Shown here piece after piece: positions 1 through 8,431 of a stretch of 64,000 nucleotides of DNA; the stretch's first letter is position 1, and each line of letters starts with the position of its first letter. This stretch comes from an uncultured Porphyromonadaceae bacterium. GTDB lineage: Bacteria > Bacteroidota > Bacteroidia > Bacteroidales > Muribaculaceae. A model generated the notes under the pieces. It did no database searches and was not told the origin of the DNA. It worked only from the letters and a program-made list of their open reading frames with translations. Location of the stretch: positions 1-64,000 of the forward strand of contig CAMWXJ010000001.1 in assembly GCA_947178215.1 (NCBI GenBank), given 5' to 3'. The position numbers were made by a program, and so were the translations under genes.

Positions 1-929
1 GTGTCCCAGCCGTTCTGGTAGTCGCCGCGGTTGGCGTCGATAGAGCCGAGCATGCCGTTGTCGACGGCCACGGCGAGCTCATGCTCGAAAGTGTGTCCGG
101 CAAGTGTGGCATGGTTGACCTCAATGTTGACCTTAAAGTCCTTGTCAAGATTGTGGGCTTTGAGGAAGCCTATCACGGTCTCGGTGTCGACGTCATACTG
201 ATGCTTTGTGGGCTCCATGGGCTTCGGCTCCACAAGGAACGTGCCGGTGAAGCCGTTTGCCCGGGCGTAGTCGCGGGCAATGGTGAGCATGGTTGCGAGG
301 TGTTCTTTCTCGCGTTTCTGGTCGGTGTTGAGAAGGCTCATGTAGCCTTCGCGTCCGCCCCAGAATACGTAGTTGGAGCCTCCGAGCGCGATGGTGGCGT
401 CGATAGCACCCTTGATTTGCACGGCGGCACGGGCCACCACGTCGAAGTCAGGATTTGTGGCGGCTCCGTTCATGTAGCGGGCGTTGCCGAACACGTTGGC
501 GGTACCCCAGAGGTTCTTGATGCCGGTCTCGGCCATGAGTCCTTTGAGGTAGCCGGTGATTTCGGTCATGCGTGCCTGATACTCGTCGATGTCGGCCACG
601 TCGCCGATAAGGTCGACGTCGTGGAAGCAGAAGTACTCGATGCCGAGCTTGCTCATTATCTCGAATCCGGCGTCGGCGCGCTGTTTGGCGGCTGTCATGG
701 CGTCGGGTGCGTCGTTCCAGGGGAACGTCTTGGTGCCTCCGCCGAATTGGTCACCTCCTTCGGCGCAGAGGGTGTGCCACCATGCCATGGCAAATTTGAG
801 CCATTCCTTCATAGGCTTGCCGAGCACCATGCGGTTGGCGTCGTAGTAACGGTATGCAAGCGGGTTGTGACTTTCGGTGCCCTCAAATTTGATTTTTCCT
901 ATCGACGGAAAATATTCTTTCTTGCTCAT
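1..929 (-). CDS. xylA: Xylose isomerase (C-terminus cut by window edge)
   Basis: Interconverts D-xylose and D-xylulose in the cytoplasm with divalent metal. About 309 N-terminal residues are visible from the ATG at 929; the C-terminal part lies outside the window, so the ORF track omits it. Family hallmarks are visible: the catalytic His motif (FCFHDVD), the metal/substrate segment [15 protein letters not shown], and [17 protein letters not shown]. Family members are usually near 440 residues, so about 70% is seen. It starts 35 nt after the gpmI stop on the same strand and is probably co-transcribed with it. Confidence 0.96.
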   Translation of the reverse strand, partial: MSKKEYFPSIGKIKFEGTESHNPLAYRYYDANRMVLGKPMKEWLKFAMAWWHTLCAEGGDQFGGGTKTFPWNDAPDAMTAAKQRADAGFEIMSKLGIEYFCFHDVDLIGDVADIDEYQARMTEITGYLKGLMAETGIKNLWGTANVFGNARYMNGAATNPDFDVVARAAVQIKGAIDATIALGGSNYVFWGGREGYMSLLNTDQKREKEHLATMLTIARDYARANGFTGTFLVEPKPMEPTKHQYDVDTETVIGFLKAHNLDKDFKVNIEVNHATLAGHTFEHELAVAVDNGMLGSIDANRGDYQNGWD

Positions 930-964
930 GATATTAAGGTCGTTGAGGTCAGGCTTGTACGGTC

Positions 965-2482
965 TTACTTGGTGATGAGGTTGTGGCCGGTCATCTCCTT
1001 GGGCTGGGGTATGCCCATGATGCCGAGAATGGTGGGAGCTACGTCGGCAAGGCGTCCGTCGGCAACCTTGGCGTTCTTGTCGGCGGTGATATAGACGCAG
1101 GGCACGGGGTTGAGCGAGTGTGCTGTGTTGGGTGTGCCGTCGGGGTTGATTGCGTTGTCGGCATTGCCGTGGTCGGCGATGATGATAGCCTCATAGCCCG
1201 ATTCCTTGGCGGCCTCGACGGTGTCGCGCACGCAGTCGTCGACAGCCTTGACAGCCTTTTCGATAGCCTCGTAGACGCCAGTGTGGCCCACCATGTCGCC
1301 GTTGGCGTAGTTGACTACGATGAAGTCATACTCCTGTGAGCGGATAGCCTCTACGAGCTTATCCTTGACCTCGTAGGCACTCATCTCGGGTTTGAGGTCG
1401 TAGGTTGCAACCTTGGGGGAAGCCACGAGGATGCGCTCTTCGCCTTCGTAGGGCTGTTCACGGCCGCCGTTGAAGAAGAATGTCACGTGGGCATACTTCT
1501 CGGTCTCGGCGATGTGGAGCTGACGCTTGTCGAGCGACGAGAGATATTCGCCGAGGGTGTTGGTCACGTTCTCCTTGTCGAAGATGATATGCACGCCGGT
1601 AAACGATGCGTCGTAAGGGGTCATGCAGAAGTATTGGAGGCCGGGGATTGTCGTCATGCCGGCTTCTGGCATATCGTGCTGAGTGAGGACTGTGGTTATC
1701 TCCTTGGCGCGGTCGTTGCGGTAGTTGAAGAAGATTACGGCGTCGCCCTCCTTGATAGTGCCGTCGACAGTGGAGTTGTTGATGGGCTTGATGAACTCGT
1801 CGGTGACGTCGGCGTCGTAGCTTGCCTGCATGGCGGCAACCATGTCGGTGGCCTGGGTGCCCTCGCCCTTTACGAGCAGGTCGTAGGCAATCTTGACGCG
1901 CTCCCAACGCTTGTCACGGTCCATTGCATAGTAACGTCCTATGATTGATGCAATCTTGCCGGCGCTCTTGGCGCAGTGTGCTTCAAGCTCTTCGATGAAG
2001 CCCTTGCCCGAGCGGGGGTCGGTGTCGCGGCCGTCCATGAAGCAGTGTATGTAGACCTTTTCGAGACCGTAGGTCTTGGCTATGTCGCAGAGCGCATAGA
2101 GGTGGTCGAGCGAAGAGTGTACGCCGCCGTTAGAGGTCAGGCCCATGAAATGGATGGCTTTGCCGCTCTCCTTGGCATACGAGAAGGCGCGCTTAATCTC
2201 TTCATTGTCCATTATGGTGCCCTCTTTTATGGCCTTGTTGATCTTTACGAGGTCCTGATATACGACGCGGCCCGCGCCGATGTTGAGGTGACCTACTTCC
2301 GAGTTGCCCATCTGGCCGTCGGGCAGACCTACGTTTTCGCCCGAGGCTTGGAGCTGCGAATGGGGATAATCGGCGATAAGCGAGTCCCAGTAGGGAGTGG
2401 GAGTGCTGTAAATTACGTCGCCCTTGGAGTGGTTGCCGATGCCCCACCCGTCAAGGATAATAAGAAGCGCTTTCTGTGCCAT
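965..2482 (-). CDS. gpmI: 2,3-bisphosphoglycerate-independent phosphoglycerate mutase
   Basis: Glycolytic/gluconeogenic enzyme interconverting 3- and 2-phosphoglycerate, cytoplasmic and Mn-dependent. The 505-residue length is normal for the family. The N-terminal metal motif (LIILDGWG), the phosphoserine region ([16 protein letters not shown]), the FMDGRDT motif and the C-terminal ADHGNAD metal ligands are all present. A TAnnTTTG box lies about 48 nt upstream. It is followed closely by xylA. Confidence 0.98.
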   Translation of the reverse strand: MAQKALLIILDGWGIGNHSKGDVIYSTPTPYWDSLIADYPHSQLQASGENVGLPDGQMGNSEVGHLNIGAGRVVYQDLVKINKAIKEGTIMDNEEIKRAFSYAKESGKAIHFMGLTSNGGVHSSLDHLYALCDIAKTYGLEKVYIHCFMDGRDTDPRSGKGFIEELEAHCAKSAGKIASIIGRYYAMDRDKRWERVKIAYDLLVKGEGTQATDMVAAMQASYDADVTDEFIKPINNSTVDGTIKEGDAVIFFNYRNDRAKEITTVLTQHDMPEAGMTTIPGLQYFCMTPYDASFTGVHIIFDKENVTNTLGEYLSSLDKRQLHIAETEKYAHVTFFFNGGREQPYEGEERILVASPKVATYDLKPEMSAYEVKDKLVEAIRSQEYDFIVVNYANGDMVGHTGVYEAIEKAVKAVDDCVRDTVEAAKESGYEAIIIADHGNADNAINPDGTPNTAHSLNPVPCVYITADKNAKVADGRLADVAPTILGIMGIPQPKEMTGHNLITK

Positions 2483-2529
2483 ATTGTAAATGTATCTTTA
2501 TGCTTTGTCGTGTTGGAATTTCAATTATG

Positions 2530-2537
2530 CAAAATTA
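2530..2537 (-). promoter_or_regulatory. Bacteroidetes -7 promoter box upstream of gpmI
   Basis: The minus strand reads TAATTTTG, matching TAnnTTTG, in the 149-bp gap between menA and gpmI. No clear -33 element was identified. The start site would lie near 2524, giving a leader of about 40 nt. Confidence 0.6.
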
Positions 2538-2631
2538 CTACAAAAAAGTGAAATACGGAAGTTCCCGTGGTTAGTGTCGAGGGGTTGACGCTCTTGTGCT
2601 TGACCGAGGTCGCGCGGTAGGTCGTCGCGGT

Positions 2632-3501
2632 TCAGACGGTGAGAGATGCAACGAACAGGGCGAGGGCGAGGGCGGCCATGAGCAGCGATGTGCGTCCGAG
2701 CAGCGGATTGAACTGCGTGCCGCGGGCATGGAGCAGAGCCAGCCAGTTGCCTATGTGGTCGATAACGGCGCATGCCGGCACTATCAGCCACCAGCGCGCC
2801 ATGTCGAGCCACGCGGGAATGGTGAGGGCTATGCCGGCGAGGCCTCCGAAGAGGTAGATAAGCATTATTGCCGCGCGGGGCCATAGCGTGGCTATGGTGG
2901 TTTTGCCCACGGCGGCGTCATCGCGTCGGTCACGGTAATTGTTGACGACGAGCACGTTGGCGCCGAGCAGTCCCATGCCTGTGGCGGCGCATACTACCGT
3001 ATAGTCAAGGGCGCGCGATGCCGCGAGCATATAGGTGAGACACACCGGGATAAGGCCGAAAAACAGTATGACGGCCACTTCGCCGAGGGCATGGCGCGAC
3101 AACGGGTATGGCCCCGTGCTGTAAGCAAGCACGCCGGCGGCGATAAATACTCCGGCCACTATCAGCCACATGCCGCCGTAGGGAAGAAGACACAGCCCGA
3201 CGGCACAGGCGAGCGCGAGGGTGGCGAAAGTGGCGATGCACATGGCGCGGGGCGTGATGTCGCCCTCGGTGACGCCGCGGCGCGGACCTACCCGGCCCGG
3301 AGCGTCGAGTCCGTCCTTGTAATCGAAATATTCGTTGCCGAAATTGGAGGCTATCTGCGCGAGCAGCGCGAAGAGCAGACAGAGAATTGCCGGCATCGGG
3401 TTGCAATAGCCCGAAGTGACGGCGAGCGCTATGGCGGTGACTACTCCCGCGAGCGATACGGGGAGTGTGCGCAGGCGCATTGCTTCAATCCATGGATTCA
3501 C
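2632..3501 (-). CDS. menA: 1,4-dihydroxy-2-naphthoate polyprenyltransferase
   Basis: Membrane prenyltransferase that attaches the isoprenoid chain to DHNA in menaquinone synthesis. The 289-residue protein is hydrophobic throughout and carries the UbiA-type Asp-rich motif (NEYFDYKDGLD) near residue 60 and a second Asp-rich site (NNYRDRRDD) near residue 190. Its ATG overlaps the stop of the upstream ATPase gene (ATGA). The ubiE/menG gene near 25 kb acts two pathway steps away but is not in the same operon. Confidence 0.93.
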   Translation of the reverse strand: MNPWIEAMRLRTLPVSLAGVVTAIALAVTSGYCNPMPAILCLLFALLAQIASNFGNEYFDYKDGLDAPGRVGPRRGVTEGDITPRAMCIATFATLALACAVGLCLLPYGGMWLIVAGVFIAAGVLAYSTGPYPLSRHALGEVAVILFFGLIPVCLTYMLAASRALDYTVVCAATGMGLLGANVLVVNNYRDRRDDAAVGKTTIATLWPRAAIMLIYLFGGLAGIALTIPAWLDMARWWLIVPACAVIDHIGNWLALLHARGTQFNPLLGRTSLLMAALALALFVASLTV

Positions 3502-5222
3502 TTTGAGGGATAATGTTTTTTATGTTTGGAGCGAGGGAAGCGGCGCTGGCGATCCGGCTTCTCGGACTTTTCGGACTTCACGGACTTCACGGACTTCTCG
3601 GACTTTTCGGACCGGTCCGCAGATTCTGAGTTGTCTGAGTTGTCCGCAACAGCCTCGTCGAGTCCGAAGCAGGCTTTGACGGCGCGGCGTATGCGCTCGG
3701 CGCCATTGCTTTCATCGCGGAGCATCTGCAGAATGGTCTTGATATACTCATCTTTGTTTTTCAGTCCGCACAGTCCGGCCACATTGCAGGCTGCCACCAT
3801 TGACTTCTGGTTATACACTTTGAGCACTGCCGGATAGTTGCCGCTCGCGTCGTAGCTGCGGAACTGGCGGCAGAAGTTCTCGTAGAGTCCGCGGGCGTTG
3901 ATTTCCTGAGTAAGATGTGCTATGTGCTCTTCCAGCATGTTGATGTTGGCGAAGCGTCCGTCGACACGATATTCCATGATGCGTTTCACGCGGTGACGGG
4001 TGTGCATCAGCGCCTGAGCGCGCAGGTCGTGGCGGAACTGTGACAGTATCGAGCTGCGTACTTTCTGAAACACTGTGTTTTCATCCTTGTGGCGGTACGA
4101 CGCCACGGCGCGCACCACTTCTTCGAGTATCAGTATGTTCTCGATTTCGGCCACATCCGGCACCATGATGCGGCGTCCGCGAAGATAGGCTACTTCCTTG
4201 TCGTCGCGGCGGTCGCGGTCGACAATGCCGCGCGAGTCGAGGTGATGAAAGCCCGACAGGTCGTTGAATGTGCGCGTGGCCTCAATCACCTTGTTGCAGC
4301 TTCCGAGGCTTGTCACCGAATAGTCCTTGAACAGTAGCGGATAAAGCTGTGCGTCGATGGAGTGGATGCCGTCGCCCTCGATGAAAAGCACCGGCTTGCG
4401 AGAGCCCATAATGGCGAGGTAGACGCCGTCGGAGAGCTGCGAGTGGGGCGGCATGAGTTCGTAGTCCCACGCCACTATGCCCGGGTCGAAGCGGCGCACC
4501 CATATCGTGGAGGCGTCGGTGCGCGATGATGCGAAGCCGAGGTCGTGGGTGACGTAGACAAACGAGCAGTCGCGGCGCAGAAGCTCTATGCGGTTCCACA
4601 GGCTCTGCATGAGCGAGGGATGGAGAAACATCTCCGGGCTGTCGACAAAAATCACAGCGCTCTTGGGCGCGTAGAGTATGGCGCCAAGATAGTAGATGAC
4701 TGCCTTCTCGCCTGCCGACAGCTTTATTGCCGAGTAGGGATTGGCCACGTTCTCGTCTTGGCGGGAGAAGAGCATGCGGCCGCTCTCGATGAGGATGCGG
4801 TTGTCGGGAAACACTTCCTGCCACAGCTCTATTACCTTGTCGAGCCGCGTGGGCACGAGGCTGCTCTTGATGCCGGCGGCGTGCGACGCCTTGTAGCGGA
4901 ACAGATTGACCATTTCGTCGTGGACCAGCAGGTGGAGAAGGCGGTCGAACTGCGTAGCCGTAGGTTCGCTCTGGTAGCCGGGTTGCACCGCATCGTAGAG
5001 GCTGTCGACGGAGTCGGGCACGCGCCGCGGGTCGTAGAGGCCGCGCAGGGCCGACACGTTGAACACCGGTCTCGGGTCGGGCGCGGCGGCGACATCGGCG
5101 GCGAGGCGCTGCGCAAAACGGGTCTTGCCGGCACCATTGGCGCCGACAATCACTGTCTGACGTCCCGGGCCGATTACAGGCGTCTCGCTGCCGTCGATTC
5201 GGTTGGGAAGATGAATGGCCAT
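3498..5222 (-). CDS. AAA-type ATPase with DUF4435 (TOPRIM-like) domain
   Basis: 574 residues. The N-terminal ABC/AAA ATPase half has a Walker A (GANGAGKT, residues 27-34), a signature-like KLSAGEKAVIYYLG stretch and a Walker B-like AVIFVDSPEMFLHP. Residues about 275-390 match the DUF4435 pattern (LFIEGDG, GIVDRDRRDD, VAEIENILIL), an acidic arrangement resembling OLD-family TOPRIM nucleases. The last ~45 residues are a low-complexity SEKS/VKS tail encoded by a 9-bp tandem repeat. The exact role is unknown; related ATPase-DUF4435 proteins have been considered in DNA metabolism or phage defence. Here it sits between tsaC (18 nt away) and menA (4-nt overlap), so it is in a housekeeping operon. 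Confidence 0.8.
   Translation of the reverse strand: MAIHLPNRIDGSETPVIGPGRQTVIVGANGAGKTRFAQRLAADVAAAPDPRPVFNVSALRGLYDPRRVPDSVDSLYDAVQPGYQSEPTATQFDRLLHLLVHDEMVNLFRYKASHAAGIKSSLVPTRLDKVIELWQEVFPDNRILIESGRMLFSRQDENVANPYSAIKLSAGEKAVIYYLGAILYAPKSAVIFVDSPEMFLHPSLMQSLWNRIELLRRDCSFVYVTHDLGFASSRTDASTIWVRRFDPGIVAWDYELMPPHSQLSDGVYLAIMGSRKPVLFIEGDGIHSIDAQLYPLLFKDYSVTSLGSCNKVIEATRTFNDLSGFHHLDSRGIVDRDRRDDKEVAYLRGRRIMVPDVAEIENILILEEVVRAVASYRHKDENTVFQKVRSSILSQFRHDLRAQALMHTRHRVKRIMEYRVDGRFANINMLEEHIAHLTQEINARGLYENFCRQFRSYDASGNYPAVLKVYNQKSMVAACNVAGLCGLKNKDEYIKTILQMLRDESNGAERIRRAVKACFGLDEAVADNSDNSESADRSEKSEKSVKSVKSEKSEKPDRQRRFPRSKHKKHYPSK
3559..3612 (-). repeat. Six-copy 9-bp tandem repeat inside the ATPase gene
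   Basis: Plus-strand units are TTCTCGGAC, TTTTCGGAC, TTCACGGAC (twice), TTCTCGGAC, TTTTCGGAC. They encode the repeated Lys/Ser/Glu/Val tail. The period is a multiple of three, so copy-number change would alter tail length without breaking the frame. Confidence 0.9.
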
Positions 5223-5240
5223 ACGAAGGAGAGTGAGAGG

Positions 5241-5867
5241 TTATTGAAGCATGCCCGCGCCCTGGCGCACAATCACCGGCTCGGCGGGATTTGCGAGGTC
5301 GACTATCGTAGACAGGCATCCTTCGCGGAAGCCGCCGTCGATGAGCATGTCGATGCCGTCGCAATATTCATATGTGAGTGACGCGGTGTCGGGGTTGGCT
5401 GCTGCGTCGAGGTCGCCTTCATGCTCGCCCTCCACCTGCACGGAGGTCGAGAGCAGAGGATTGCCGAGAGCTTCGGCGAGCGCGCGGGATATGTCGCATC
5501 CGGGAATACGCACACCCACCTGCTTGCGGCCTTTCATGACCTTGGGCAGACGGGTGGTTGCAGGGAGCAGGAATGTGAACGGGCCGGGGAGGTTGGCGCG
5601 GAGAGTGCGGAAAGCCACATTATCGATTTTGACATACTCGGAAGCCTGCGACAGACTGTCGCATACTATCGATAGCGAACGCTTGGCCGGATCTATACCT
5701 TTGATACGGCACACTTTGGCGATAGCCTGCGCATTGAGGGCGTCGCAGCCAAGAGCGTAGACCGTGTCGGTGGGATAGATTATTACGCCTCCCTCGCGGA
5801 GAGTGGCTACGGCCTGGTCGATGAATCGGGCGTTGATATTGCCGGGGTAGATTCTGAGTCTGTCCAT
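5241..5867 (-). CDS. L-threonylcarbamoyladenylate synthase (TsaC/Sua5/YrdC family)
   Basis: Makes threonylcarbamoyl-AMP for the t6A37 modification of ANN-decoding tRNAs. The 208-residue YrdC-fold protein has the family motifs GGVIIYPTDTVYALGCDA, KRSLSIV, PGPFTFLLPAT and VGVRIPG. It lacks a C-terminal Sua5 domain, so it is the short type. The ORF track extends to 6020, but a TAnnTTTG box at 5896-5903 lies inside that extension, so I place the start at the ATG at 5867. It heads a transcript continuing into the DUF4435 ATPase and menA. Confidence 0.93.
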   Translation of the reverse strand: MDRLRIYPGNINARFIDQAVATLREGGVIIYPTDTVYALGCDALNAQAIAKVCRIKGIDPAKRSLSIVCDSLSQASEYVKIDNVAFRTLRANLPGPFTFLLPATTRLPKVMKGRKQVGVRIPGCDISRALAEALGNPLLSTSVQVEGEHEGDLDAAANPDTASLTYEYCDGIDMLIDGGFREGCLSTIVDLANPAEPVIVRQGAGMLQ

Positions 5868-5895
5868 AATGGTGCTACGGGTGAATGTGAGTCCC

Positions 5896-5903
5896 CAAAG
5901 ATA
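5896..5903 (-). promoter_or_regulatory. Promoter -7 box for the tsaC-ATPase-menA transcript
   Basis: The minus strand reads TATCTTTG (TAnnTTTG), about 29 nt before the chosen start. A TTG about 22 nt further upstream could serve as the -33 element. It decides against the longer ORF-track start. Confidence 0.6.
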
Positions 5904-5940
5904 CACATTTTCCCCGACACCGAAGCAATCGGGGCGTGGT

Positions 5941-6468
5941 TTATTCGCCCTGAATGTGACGGAGGCAGCGCAGGGTGGCAAATCCTCCGAATATCTGCAA
6001 AAACATGCCGGGGATGCCAAGGCGGAAATCCTGGACCGCGCTTGTCAGCGAGCCCGACATGAGCCACTCGGCGGCACAACCGGCGGTCTGGTAGGCGAGG
6101 ACCACGGCGATGAGGGCGAGGATGCTCGCTTTTGGGCGCACAGTGCCGGCATACCCGGCGGCGACAGCGAGCAGGGCCGATTTGAGCGATATAGCCGCTA
6201 CGGCGCCGGGGGCCGGCATGCCAAACAGCAGCGAGTTGACTAACGGTGAGGCGAGGGCGATGATAATGCCCGCTTTCCAGCCGTAGCGACATGCGCCTAC
6301 GAGGGTGAAGAAGTAGATAGGGAGCCATATAAGGCCGCCCTGAGGCATGAGGTGGCAGAGCTGAGGCAGGATGATGTTGCCGGCTATGAAAGTGGCGGCT
6401 ATGAGCCATGTGCGGGGTGTGGTGAAGCCGAGTGCGAGAGCACGTGCGGTGGCTGTGGATGTTGACAT
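5941..6468 (-). CDS. ECF transporter S-component-like membrane protein
   Basis: 175 residues with about five hydrophobic segments, resembling substrate-binding S subunits of energy-coupling-factor vitamin transporters. The start at 6468 (MSTSTATARA) is 22 nt after the DUF1893 stop; the longer ORF-track start would overlap that gene. The substrate cannot be told from sequence, and no EcfA/T genes are nearby, so a shared module elsewhere in the genome would be needed. It belongs to the redox-protein operon upstream. Confidence 0.75.
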   Translation of the reverse strand: MSTSTATARALALGFTTPRTWLIAATFIAGNIILPQLCHLMPQGGLIWLPIYFFTLVGACRYGWKAGIIIALASPLVNSLLFGMPAPGAVAAISLKSALLAVAAGYAGTVRPKASILALIAVVLAYQTAGCAAEWLMSGSLTSAVQDFRLGIPGMFLQIFGGFATLRCLRHIQGE

Positions 6469-6490
6469 TGGTATTGTAAGGGTTAGAGGT

Positions 6491-6925
6491 TTAGCCGTTT
6501 GACTTATTGTTGATGAACGAGGTGATTGCGTCGAGGCACCCGGCGGGTGTAGCGATGTCGAGACAGCGTGTTTCAAGCGGGCACATGCCGGTGCCGGCCC
6601 GATTGACCACATAGTCGGCTACGGTGTCGTAGCTCACTCTCACGCCCGGATAGCGGCTGAACAGGTCGAGTGCCGGGCGGCTTATCACGTCGGTGTGCAG
6701 CTCGGCTACTCCGCCGAGAATCATGAGTGAGGCAGCGGCCTTGCCTACCACTTTGTCGGCAACCGAGGCGCCGCGCAGCGTGGCCGGCTCGTCGGTGAGC
6801 AGACACATCAGGTCGGCCACGCCGCGACGGGTGAACAGACGCGGGGAGGCGCCGGCTGGCCTCACTACGAGGGTGTAGCCAGCGCCGGGCGTGTGGAGCA
6901 GGTCAACGAGAGTTTTCATGCTCAT
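6491..6925 (-). CDS. DUF1893 family protein
   Basis: 144 residues, matching DUF1893 (distantly cytidine-deaminase-like) by TLVVRPAG, RRGVADLMCLL, GASVADKVVGKAAASLMILGG, and a conserved Cys pair near the C-terminus (MCPLETRCLD). The ATG at 6925 overlaps the preceding stop (ATGA), which selects this start over the 7015 start in the track. Biochemical function is unknown. Its fixed position between an Fe-S membrane protein and an ECF S-component suggests a linked role in redox or cofactor metabolism; this is inference. Confidence 0.85.
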   Translation of the reverse strand: MSMKTLVDLLHTPGAGYTLVVRPAGASPRLFTRRGVADLMCLLTDEPATLRGASVADKVVGKAAASLMILGGVAELHTDVISRPALDLFSRYPGVRVSYDTVADYVVNRAGTGMCPLETRCLDIATPAGCLDAITSFINNKSNG

Positions 6926-8412
6926 ATCTCGCGGTGGCGTTCGTTGCCCTCGACGTATATCGCGCTGAACGGGCGCGCCGGGCACACATATTCGCATGCA
7001 CCGCAGCCGATACATTTCTCTGTGTCCACCATGGGAATCTGTATCGACTCCGGGTCATCGGCCACAGACGCAATCATGGTTATGGCCCCCGAGGGGCAGT
7101 GACGGGTGCAGTTGCCGCAGGGCACGCCGTCGACGAGCGGTATGCAGTTGTCTTTTATCCACACGGCGCGGCCTATCTGTATGGCGCTCTTTTCTTCGAC
7201 AGTGACGGGGAGTATGGCGCCGGCAGGGCACGCGTCGCCACATTCAGTGCACTCAGGGCGGCAGTAGCCGTTCTCATATGAGCTCACCGGCTGCATGAAC
7301 CTACTGAGGTCGGTCGAGGGACGAAGCACCCCATTTGGACACGACGACACACAGAGCTGACAGGCAGTGCAGTGTTGCTGGAGATGACGCAGGCTTACCG
7401 CTCCGGGTGGCACGATAGGTGTGGTGCGGGCGGGTGCCTTTTTGTCGGTTATGGCGGCGAGGCCGCCGTCGACCTTGTTGGAGGCGGCTTTGACGGCCGA
7501 TGTCGCCGCCGCTATGCCTATGCCGGTGACGAATGCGCGGCGGCTCTCGTCGACCTTGTCGCCTCCCGAGGGCTTGTCGGCCTTGGGGCGACGGGTGGTG
7601 TAAGATATGGCTCCGTGCGTACAGTTGTCGATGCAGTCCATGCACGCCACGCAACGCGAGTAGTCGATAGCGTGGTTGGCGGCGTCGATGCACGCGCCCT
7701 TGCAGGAGCGGGCACAGAGGCCGCAGTTGACGCACTTGGAGGTGTCGATAACCGGTTTGAGCCACGACACGCGCGAGATGAAGCCGAGCAGGGTTCCTAC
7801 CGGGCATATCGTGTTGCACCATGTGCGGCCGTTGCGCCAGGCGAGTACGGCTATGACGGCGACTTCGATGAGCGCCACCGCTACCACTGCCAGGCTCTGC
7901 ATGCGATAGCCGAGGGTGTAGAACGTGTAGCTGTCGGCTTTGGATGCCATGTCGGCCAGCAGATTGTTGATTGTGATTGCGAGCGGTCCAAATGTAGAGC
8001 TCACAAAGCGCCCGTAGATGCTGTAAGGCTCGATGAGTGCGGGAATCACGGCGATTCCGGCTATCAGAGCGATTACGAAAATCACGAGCATGGCCACACG
8101 TAGCCATGTGATGGCGTGGGAATAACGGTACTTGTAGCGGTGCCGGTTGCTGCCGCGGCGTCCGAGCCAACCTATGAAGTCCTGAGTGACGCCGAGAGGG
8201 CATATGACGGAGCAGTAGACGCGGCCCAGCAGCAGTGTGAGCAGCAGCAGGGCTGTCACCACGCCCACGTTGATGGCGAGTATTGCGGGGATGAGCTGGA
8301 TTTTGGCGAGCCACCCTATCCATGGCCTTATCACGCTGGTGAAGTCGAGGAAGAGCATCGTCACCCCAACCCAGAATATTATGGCGAGTGTGATGCGTAT
8401 TTTGCGTAACAT
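6922..8412 (-). CDS. NapH-NapG-like fusion: membrane polyferredoxin
   Basis: 496 residues. Residues 1-210 form a NapH/RnfA-like membrane unit with several transmembrane helices and a CSVICPLG motif, followed by two 4Fe-4S motifs (CVNCGLCARSC, CVACMDCIDNC). Near residue 290 comes a twin-arginine-like segment (RRAFVTGIGIAAATSA) and then a NapG-like ferredoxin part with four Cys clusters (CTACQLCVSSC, CRPECTECGDAC, CGNCTRHC, CIGCGACEYVC). The order mirrors separate NapH and NapG quinol-oxidising proteins joined in one chain. It probably moves electrons between menaquinol and an outer partner, perhaps the aldo-keto reductase encoded 19 nt upstream. Confidence 0.85.
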   Translation of the reverse strand: MLRKIRITLAIIFWVGVTMLFLDFTSVIRPWIGWLAKIQLIPAILAINVGVVTALLLLTLLLGRVYCSVICPLGVTQDFIGWLGRRGSNRHRYKYRYSHAITWLRVAMLVIFVIALIAGIAVIPALIEPYSIYGRFVSSTFGPLAITINNLLADMASKADSYTFYTLGYRMQSLAVVAVALIEVAVIAVLAWRNGRTWCNTICPVGTLLGFISRVSWLKPVIDTSKCVNCGLCARSCKGACIDAANHAIDYSRCVACMDCIDNCTHGAISYTTRRPKADKPSGGDKVDESRRAFVTGIGIAAATSAVKAASNKVDGGLAAITDKKAPARTTPIVPPGAVSLRHLQQHCTACQLCVSSCPNGVLRPSTDLSRFMQPVSSYENGYCRPECTECGDACPAGAILPVTVEEKSAIQIGRAVWIKDNCIPLVDGVPCGNCTRHCPSGAITMIASVADDPESIQIPMVDTEKCIGCGACEYVCPARPFSAIYVEGNERHREI

Positions 8413-8431
8413 GATGATTGGGTCGAGGGTA

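Noticed and set aside
81-1094. 337-aa plus-strand ORF
   Set aside because: Antisense shadow of xylA and the end of gpmI, which are unmistakable on the minus strand.
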